Shown here in pieces: positions 4,743 to 9,161 of a stretch of DNA of 9,161 nt. The DNA is from QHBQ01 sp038230695. Its GTDB lineage: Bacteria > Chloroflexota > Chloroflexia > QHBQ01. The translations under genes and the position numbers were made by a program. A model generated the notes under the pieces. It was not told the origin of the DNA and did no database searches. It saw only the letters and a program-made list of their open reading frames with translations. How positions within the stretch are numbered: the first letter of the stretch is position 1; each line of letters begins with the position of its first letter. The stretch is from positions 1 through 9,161 of the forward strand of contig JBBRMT010000192.1 of the NCBI GenBank assembly GCA_038230695.1, read 5' to 3'.

Positions 4743-5504
4743 ATGATTATCAGCGGCACCCTACTCAACATGGCAACCGTGCTGGTCGGCGGCGTGATTG
4801 GCACGCTGCTGGGCAACCGCCTGCCGCAACGCTACCAGAGCATCATCCTCCAGGCGCTGGGCCTGACCACCTTGCTATTCGCCATCCAGATGATGTTGAA
4901 AACCAGCAACCCGCTTATCCCCCTGGGCGGCCTGATGCTGGGGGCGCTCACCGGCGAGTTCCTCGGTCTGGAGCGACGGCTGGATCAGCTGGGCAACCGC
5001 ATCCAGGCACAGGTAATGCAGCGGGTGGGGCAGGATGATAAGGCAGCGGAGGGCGAGCCGCCGCAGCGCGGCCATGCCACAGTCAGCCAGGCGTTCGTCA
5101 CCTCCAGCCTGGTATTCTGCGTCGGCCCGCTTACCATCCTCGGCGCAATCCAGAACGGGTTGCCCAGCCACGACATTCAGGCGCTGGCGCTCAAGTCGGC
5201 GCTGGACGGCTTTGCCGCAATCGCCTTTGCTGCCAGCCTGGGCTACGGTGTTTTGTTCACCATTGCCACGATATTCGTGGTGCAGGGTGGTATCAGCGTA
5301 GCAGCGGCAATCGCGGGCGCGAACCTGCTCGATGCCGCGCAAGTCAACGAAATGACCGCGGTGGGCGGGTTGATCGTGCTGGGTGTGGGCCTCAAGCTGC
5401 TGGACATCAAACAACTGCCGGTCGCCAACTTTCTGCCTGCGTTGCTCTATGCCCCCCTCATTGTCTGGCTGCTCGAATTGTTTGGCGTGCGGGTGGGAGG
5501 CTAA
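4743..5504 (+). CDS. DUF554-family (YdfK-like) membrane protein
   Basis: A 253-residue integral membrane protein of the DUF554/YdfK family, function not established. Family marks in order: the start GTLLNMATVLVGGVIGTLLGNRLP; QALGLTTLLFAIQM; GGLMLGALTGEFLGLERRLDQLGNRI; the central VTSSLVFCVGPLTILGAIQNGL; ALKSALDGFAAIAFAASLGYGV; and near the end MTAVGGLIVLGVGLKLLDIKQLPVANFLPALL. About seven hydrophobic segments are seen, with a charged loop at residues 92-115 that makes the protein slightly longer than usual (about 225-245). Start at ATG 4743 fits the family start and the -10 box 6 bp upstream; leaderless translation is likely. It stands alone between hairpins, convergent with the Mur ligase gene. 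Confidence 0.9.
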   Translation: MIISGTLLNMATVLVGGVIGTLLGNRLPQRYQSIILQALGLTTLLFAIQMMLKTSNPLIPLGGLMLGALTGEFLGLERRLDQLGNRIQAQVMQRVGQDDKAAEGEPPQRGHATVSQAFVTSSLVFCVGPLTILGAIQNGLPSHDIQALALKSALDGFAAIAFAASLGYGVLFTIATIFVVQGGISVAAAIAGANLLDAAQVNEMTAVGGLIVLGVGLKLLDIKQLPVANFLPALLYAPLIVWLLELFGVRVGG

Positions 5505-5542
5505 TACCAATATGTTTGGCCCCGCACGCATATTCAACCCAT

Positions 5543-5564
5543 GCGAACAACGGTTCGCCCCTAC
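5543..5564. repeat. GTAGGGGCGAAC-type intergenic hairpin
   Basis: GCGAAC (5543-5548) and GTTCGC (5553-5558) form a hairpin around AACG; the minus strand reads GTAGGGGCGAACCGTTGTTC. The GTAGGGGCG start is shared with the hairpin repeats at 1196 and 1267, so they probably belong to one family of dispersed repeats. It lies between the convergent DUF554 and Mur ligase genes. Without a U tract it is a poor intrinsic terminator. Confidence 0.55.
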
Positions 5565-5571
5565 AGATATA

Positions 5572-7734
5572 TTACGTAAGCCAGCCGATTTGGTATAATC
5601 CCGCTATTTCGCGCAGGCGCTTCATCTCGCTGGCATAGTCGAATTGTTCACCGCTCAGGGTGCGGAAGGCCAACTGCAATGCGGCGCGGGCAACCTCCTC
5701 ATGGCGATAAGCTATAGCGACGAGGTACACGGCAGGGTCATCGGTAGGCAACACCGATTTGAAGCTGACTGCCACCCCCGCCCCCTGCTGGTAGACAATC
5801 GCCTTTCGTACAACGTCCCAGGCGCGACGCTCACTGGCTGGCCCGCTGATGCCAGTGTCAAGACGGGCTTCCAGCACGGCGATATTGCCATAACTGTTGG
5901 GGGCGATCACGGTGGCAACCTCGCTGATGCTCATATCACGCGGAGCAGAGGGCGCTGGCTCGATATTTCTGACCGGCGCGGGTAGCTTCGTCGGCCTACC
6001 GCGCTTCGGCTTGGTCGTAGGATGGGTAGGCGCGACCTCCACGGTGATTGAGGATTTCGGGGGTCTGCCAGGTCCTCGTCTGGCCGGGGGGTTGATAGCC
6101 AGTGACGATTGGGCTGGCGCAACCGGCGCAGGCAGGCTAATAGGCAGCGTGGCCGGTGGCAACTGAATGTCACGCTCGGAGAGCGGTGTGCCGCCACGTT
6201 GTTTGATCTGGCTCACCACCTGGGCAAACTCATCGTCGGAGATCACCAGCAAGTCGCCCGCCCCGACTAGATCGAGAGCGTGGCGGTTGGCGGCATCGTC
6301 ATCACCAATAGTTTCGATGGTGTGGGGGCGTAGGCTGTCAACGCTACGCACCCCCTGCTCAATCAACCCCGCCATCTCGCCGCGCCGTCTCCCCCGACGG
6401 TGGCGCTCGTCCTTCAGCACAAAGTAGTCGAAGTGCTTGCCCAGCTCCGCGCCGTAGTCCACAATATCCTGGTCGCGGCGATCGCCCGCCGACATCGGCA
6501 CCATAATGCGCCGCTGGACGGGCAGCGCGTCAATCACCGCGCCAATCGCCTGCACCCCGGCCTGGTTGTGAACGTAATCCAGAATGACCAAACCTTCATT
6601 CAGTTGAAATATATTGAAGCGCCCCCCCGAATATTCCACATCGGTATGAAAGTTTTCCAGGGCATCGGCAATGGTGGATGGCGGCACGCCCATTACCCAC
6701 GTAGCGGCGGCGGCAGCAAGGGCGTTCGCCACCTGATAAGCCGCCAGCCCGCCCATGCTGATTGGCAGATGGGCCAGGTCGGTAATCGGCTCGGTTACGC
6801 CATCATGAACCAGCAACAGGCGGTCATCAGCGAGGTAGACAGCCGCCCCGCCCGCCGCGATATGGGCGGCCATTGGCGGCGCAGTCTGATCGAGGCCAAA
6901 GAATATCAGCCGCACTGAGTCGAGCAGGTGTTCGGCCATCGCTACAGTGTAGGGATTATCGGCATTAAGCACGGCTGTGCCGCCCGGCTTGATCGCATCC
7001 ACTACCACCCGCTTGACCCGCGCCAGTTCAGCGATGGTGTTCACTCCGCGCAGCCCCACGTGATCTGCGCTGACGTTGGTGACAACCCCGACATCGGCGT
7101 GGGCGAAGGCCAACCCCTCGCGCAGAATGCCGCCCCGCGCCGTCTCCAACACTGCCACCTCTACATCGGGCTGGCGCAGCACCAGCCGGGCGCTCTGCGG
7201 CCCGCTATTGTCGCCGCTATCCAGTTGCCGCTCGCCTATCCAGCTACCCTCGGTGCTGGTCCAGCCCACCACCCGCCCAGCTTGACGCATAATCTGGGCT
7301 ATCAGCCGCACTACGGTAGTCTTGCCATTGGTGCCAGTGACCGCGATAATCAGCTTGCCGCTGTTACGGGCCTGTTCGGCCTCGTGGTCAATCTCACTGG
7401 GCGGTATCTGGCGCAGTTGCTCAATTTCATCGTTCAGATTGACCGCCGCCCCAGCAGCAATTCGCAGCGCCAGCTTCAGCGCGGCACGGGCCTGCTGCTC
7501 GTTGCGATAGCCTACTGCAATGCGAAAGACACCCGCATAGCTGCCCGGCTCTACCACCTTGAGGCGAACATCCGCGCCCGCTCGCTGCTGATAGTCGAGT
7601 GTGGCGCGGGCGATCTGGTTGGCAAGGGTGCGTGCGCCGCCCAATGCTACGCCGGTGTCGAGGATGAACTCAAGGGCGGGCGCGAGGCTATAGCGGTTGG
7701 GGCCACGCAGGGCTATTATCTGGGTGATTTCCAT
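5572..7734 (-). CDS. Cyanophycin-synthetase-like Mur ligase with AT-hooks and duplicated terminal domain
   Basis: A 720-residue protein. Residues 127 to about 525 are a Mur ligase most like the C-terminal half of cyanophycin synthetase (CphA): P-loop GTNGKTT (134-140), STEGSWIGERQLDSGDNSGP, the CphA signature AVLETARGGILREGL, NVSADHVGL, KPGGTAVLNADNP, LDYVHNQAG and AGDRRDQDI. Such ligases use ATP to join an amino acid to a peptide or amino acid. The N-terminal 110 residues (LRGPNRYS start) look like a shortened CphA N domain, but the ATP-grasp domain that adds Asp in CphA is absent. A Pro-rich linker holds AT-hook-like RRGPGRPPK (552-560) and KPKRGRPTK (575-583). Residues 612-710 repeat residues 12-110. 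The ATG at 7734 has GGAG 7 nt upstream. Substrate unknown; true cyanophycin synthesis is unlikely from this protein alone. Confidence 0.85.
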   Translation of the reverse strand: MEITQIIALRGPNRYSLAPALEFILDTGVALGGARTLANQIARATLDYQQRAGADVRLKVVEPGSYAGVFRIAVGYRNEQQARAALKLALRIAAGAAVNLNDEIEQLRQIPPSEIDHEAEQARNSGKLIIAVTGTNGKTTVVRLIAQIMRQAGRVVGWTSTEGSWIGERQLDSGDNSGPQSARLVLRQPDVEVAVLETARGGILREGLAFAHADVGVVTNVSADHVGLRGVNTIAELARVKRVVVDAIKPGGTAVLNADNPYTVAMAEHLLDSVRLIFFGLDQTAPPMAAHIAAGGAAVYLADDRLLLVHDGVTEPITDLAHLPISMGGLAAYQVANALAAAAATWVMGVPPSTIADALENFHTDVEYSGGRFNIFQLNEGLVILDYVHNQAGVQAIGAVIDALPVQRRIMVPMSAGDRRDQDIVDYGAELGKHFDYFVLKDERHRRGRRRGEMAGLIEQGVRSVDSLRPHTIETIGDDDAANRHALDLVGAGDLLVISDDEFAQVVSQIKQRGGTPLSERDIQLPPATLPISLPAPVAPAQSSLAINPPARRGPGRPPKSSITVEVAPTHPTTKPKRGRPTKLPAPVRNIEPAPSAPRDMSISEVATVIAPNSYGNIAVLEARLDTGISGPASERRAWDVVRKAIVYQQGAGVAVSFKSVLPTDDPAVYLVAIAYRHEEVARAALQLAFRTLSGEQFDYASEMKRLREIAGLYQIGWLT

Positions 7735-7748
7735 ATCTCTGCTCCATT

Positions 7749-7774
7749 GTAGAAGGTAGAAGGTAGAAGGTAGA
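7749..7774. repeat. Tandem heptamer GTAGAAG, 3.7 copies
   Basis: Three perfect copies of GTAGAAG and a partial fourth, 15 bp upstream of the Mur ligase start codon on the minus strand (where it reads CTTCTAC). It occupies the place of the untranslated leader, so copy-number change by slippage would alter the distance between promoter and Shine-Dalgarno sequence. No convincing promoter is seen for the Mur ligase gene in 7775-7870. Confidence 0.75.
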
Positions 7775-7841
7775 TAATAGTTTCAATGGGTGCAAATACC
7801 TTCGATAGGCATTGATGTAGGGCGAGATTCTCCCTCACCAA

Positions 7842-7866
7842 CCTCTCCCGCTGGGAGAGGCTTTTT
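7842..7866. terminator. Hairpin between DNA ligase and Mur ligase genes
   Basis: CCTCTCCC (7842-7849) and GGGAGAGG (7853-7860) form a perfect 8-bp stem around GCT, followed on the plus strand by CTTTTT. Both flanking genes run on the minus strand, where the U tract is in front of the hairpin and not after it. It is thus either an imperfect terminator for the ligase gene or, as its CTCTCCCGCTGGGAGAG core suggests, a copy of a widespread intergenic repeat. Confidence 0.5.
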
Positions 7867-7870
7867 GCGG

Positions 7871-9161
7871 CTAAGTCTCAGCCAGCCGCCGCACATCGTC
7901 CAGCGTGTTTATCTCGGCCACCGGCTTGTCGTCGCGCACGCGCACGATGCGGGGGAAGCGCAGGGCGTAGCCGCTCTTGTGGCGAGGACTGGGCTGCACG
8001 CGGTCGAAGGCCACCTCGATGACAATCTGCGGCTCCACCATATGCACCTTGCCGTTGCCGTAAGTGGTGATGGTATGGGCCTTGAACCACTCGGTCAGTT
8101 CGGCGATCTCGGCATCGGTCAGGCCAGAGTAGGCTTTGCCCACGGTGAGCAACTGGTCGCCGCTGCGTACTGCAAAGGTGTAGTCGCTGAGGACGGTGTG
8201 CCGCCGCCCGTTGCCCCACTCCACCGCTGTGACCACCACATCGAGGGTTGCCAGCGCCTTCTTGACCTTCAGCCAGGTCTTGCCCCGCTTACCCGGCGTG
8301 TAGCTAGCGGAAGGCATTTTGACCATCAGCCCCTCGTTGCCCCGCGCCCGCGATTCCACAAAGTAGCGATCCAGAGCCTCGGCCTGTTCGCCAAGCTGCT
8401 CACGCGGCACGTCGTACAGCACTCCCGCCATAATCTGCCCCTCAGCCCCTTGCAGCAGCGCATCGAGGCGGGCGCGACGGACGCGGTGGGGCTGGTCAAT
8501 CAGCACCTCGCCATCCTGGTATAGCAGGTCGAAGCAGGTGTAGATAACCGGCACGCTGGCAAGCAAGTCTGCCGCCACTTGCTTGCGCCCCAGCCGCTTC
8601 TGCAAGTCGCTGAAGGGCAGGAACACACCTTTAGCAAAGCCGACCACCTCGCCGTCAATTATAAAGTCACCGGTCAGCATTTCCAGTGCGGCCACCACTT
8701 CGGGAAAGCGGTGCGTCACCGTGTCCAATGTGCGGGAATAGAGTTCCACCCGCCCGCCCTGCTTATGCGCCTGCGCCCTCACTCCGTCGTACTTATCCTC
8801 GATGAAGACGCTCGGCTCGGCCTCCTTCAGCACATCACTGGGCTTCTCTACCGGCGAGGCCAGCATAAACTTGAGGGGGTGGAACAGGCTCATCGCCGCC
8901 TCGCCCAGCCTACCCGCCCGCGCCAGCAACGCCACCGCGCCGATGTCGCCCAGCAGCATATTGGCATATTGCAACTGCACGGTCTTCACCCCGGTCAGTC
9001 GTGCCAGCGCCTCCTCCACCAGGCTCTCCTTCAGGCCGTTGCGTAGTTCGCCAGTGATGATCTTGAGCAGATACTTGGCCTCGATCGGCGTGGCGCGGCG
9101 CATAATCTCGCGCAGGATGGCCGCCTTATGCGCTGGCCCGCCCTTGCCTGATGCGCTCGCG
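7871..9161 (-). CDS. ATP-dependent DNA ligase (5' end beyond window)
   Basis: Joins nicks in DNA through a lysine-AMP intermediate. The nucleotidyltransferase motifs are complete: I, EDKYDGVR with the acceptor Lys; III, FIIDGEVVGF; IIIa, YTCFDLLY; IV, EGLMVKMP; V, TWLKVKK. After them comes the OB-fold domain, with the HKSGYALRFPRIVRVRDDK end typical of bacterial and archaeal DNA ligase I types. The ATG at 9103 is internal: the frame is open to the window edge and its 19 upstream residues (ending AAILREIMRRATPIEAKY) belong to the ligase N-terminal domain, so more than 100 residues are probably outside. The SRTLDTVTHRFPE and HPLKFMLASPVE wording recalls bacterial LigB or the ligases found with a helicase and exonuclease, but the neighbours are not visible. 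TAG stop at 7871-7873. Confidence 0.92.
   Translation of the reverse strand, partial: ASASGKGGPAHKAAILREIMRRATPIEAKYLLKIITGELRNGLKESLVEEALARLTGVKTVQLQYANMLLGDIGAVALLARAGRLGEAAMSLFHPLKFMLASPVEKPSDVLKEAEPSVFIEDKYDGVRAQAHKQGGRVELYSRTLDTVTHRFPEVVAALEMLTGDFIIDGEVVGFAKGVFLPFSDLQKRLGRKQVAADLLASVPVIYTCFDLLYQDGEVLIDQPHRVRRARLDALLQGAEGQIMAGVLYDVPREQLGEQAEALDRYFVESRARGNEGLMVKMPSASYTPGKRGKTWLKVKKALATLDVVVTAVEWGNGRRHTVLSDYTFAVRSGDQLLTVGKAYSGLTDAEIAELTEWFKAHTITTYGNGKVHMVEPQIVIEVAFDRVQPSPRHKSGYALRFPRIVRVRDDKPVAEINTLDDVRRLAET

Noticed and set aside
4875..5537. Minus-strand open frame of 220 codons opposite the DUF554 gene
   Set aside because: The plus-strand reading matches DUF554 over its whole length, and the antisense product is His/Gln-rich without a family.
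5581..5598. TATAAT on the plus strand near 5593, as an antisense promoter into the Mur ligase
   Set aside because: The bases are within the last codons of the Mur ligase, and no acceptable -35 lies 16-18 bp upstream.
7055..7066. A fourth CACGTG, as another parS site
   Set aside because: Only the central hexamer matches; the flanks lack the TGTT and AACA arms, and it is within Mur ligase coding sequence.
6928..7752. Plus-strand open frame of 274 codons
   Set aside because: It lies wholly antisense to the Mur ligase, whose motifs (P-loop, ETARGGILREG) prove the coding strand; no family is recognisable in the antisense reading.
7790..8524. Plus-strand open frame of 244 codons opposite the DNA ligase
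   Set aside because: It is antisense to ligase motifs III to V and has no recognised domain; long antisense frames are common in GC-rich coding DNA.

Overview
The window is a 9.16-kb piece of a GC-rich bacterial chromosome. My best guess is Chloroflexota, because of the small SWIM zinc-finger protein, the cyanophycin-synthetase-like Mur ligase without an ATP-grasp domain, the ATP-dependent DNA ligase, and the GTAGGGGCG-type and CTCTCCCGCTGGGAGAG-type intergenic hairpins. That assignment is from memory of such genomes and was not tested. No rRNA, tRNA, transposase or CRISPR array is visible.

Left part (1-1930). Two EamA-type transporter genes stand tail to tail as a large inverted repeat. The left copy is cut by the window edge. 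The right copy has no stop at the expected place and reads about 60 codons antisense into its sister. Between the arms, and again in the gap before a START-like (SRPBCC) gene, lie three 16-bp sites with exactly the Bacillus subtilis parS sequence, the ParB-binding centromere site. They are embedded in a composite repeat made of a GGGCGGA/TCCGCCC hairpin, the parS word and a CATGCCTCAT-like tract. That tract also supplies or abuts the 3' ends of the neighbouring genes.

Middle part (1866-5504, plus strand). A good promoter drives a two-gene unit: a membrane-anchored helix-hairpin-helix protein and a HEAT-repeat protein. Next is a MarR-type regulator with a near-consensus promoter whose -10 box lies 6 bp before the ATG. 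This implies a leaderless transcript, and a 17-bp palindrome covers the -10 box and start codon, so autorepression is likely. Then a strong promoter makes a leader of about 160 nt holding a possible 52-residue ORF and a very strong intrinsic terminator. This lies just before a small SWIM zinc-finger gene and looks like an attenuator or a small-RNA gene. A DUF554 membrane protein follows, also apparently leaderless.

Right part (5572-9161, minus strand). A 720-residue protein has a cyanophycin-synthetase-type Mur ligase core, no ATP-grasp domain, two AT-hook-like motifs, and a C-terminal domain that is a diverged copy of its N-terminal domain (38 of 99 positions identical without gaps). Upstream of it is an ATP-dependent DNA ligase that runs off the right edge. 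Apart from the HhH/HEAT pair, the genes look like separate transcription units rather than one operon. The points most worth following are the parS composite repeat, the rearranged Mur ligase and the leader upstream of the SWIM gene.
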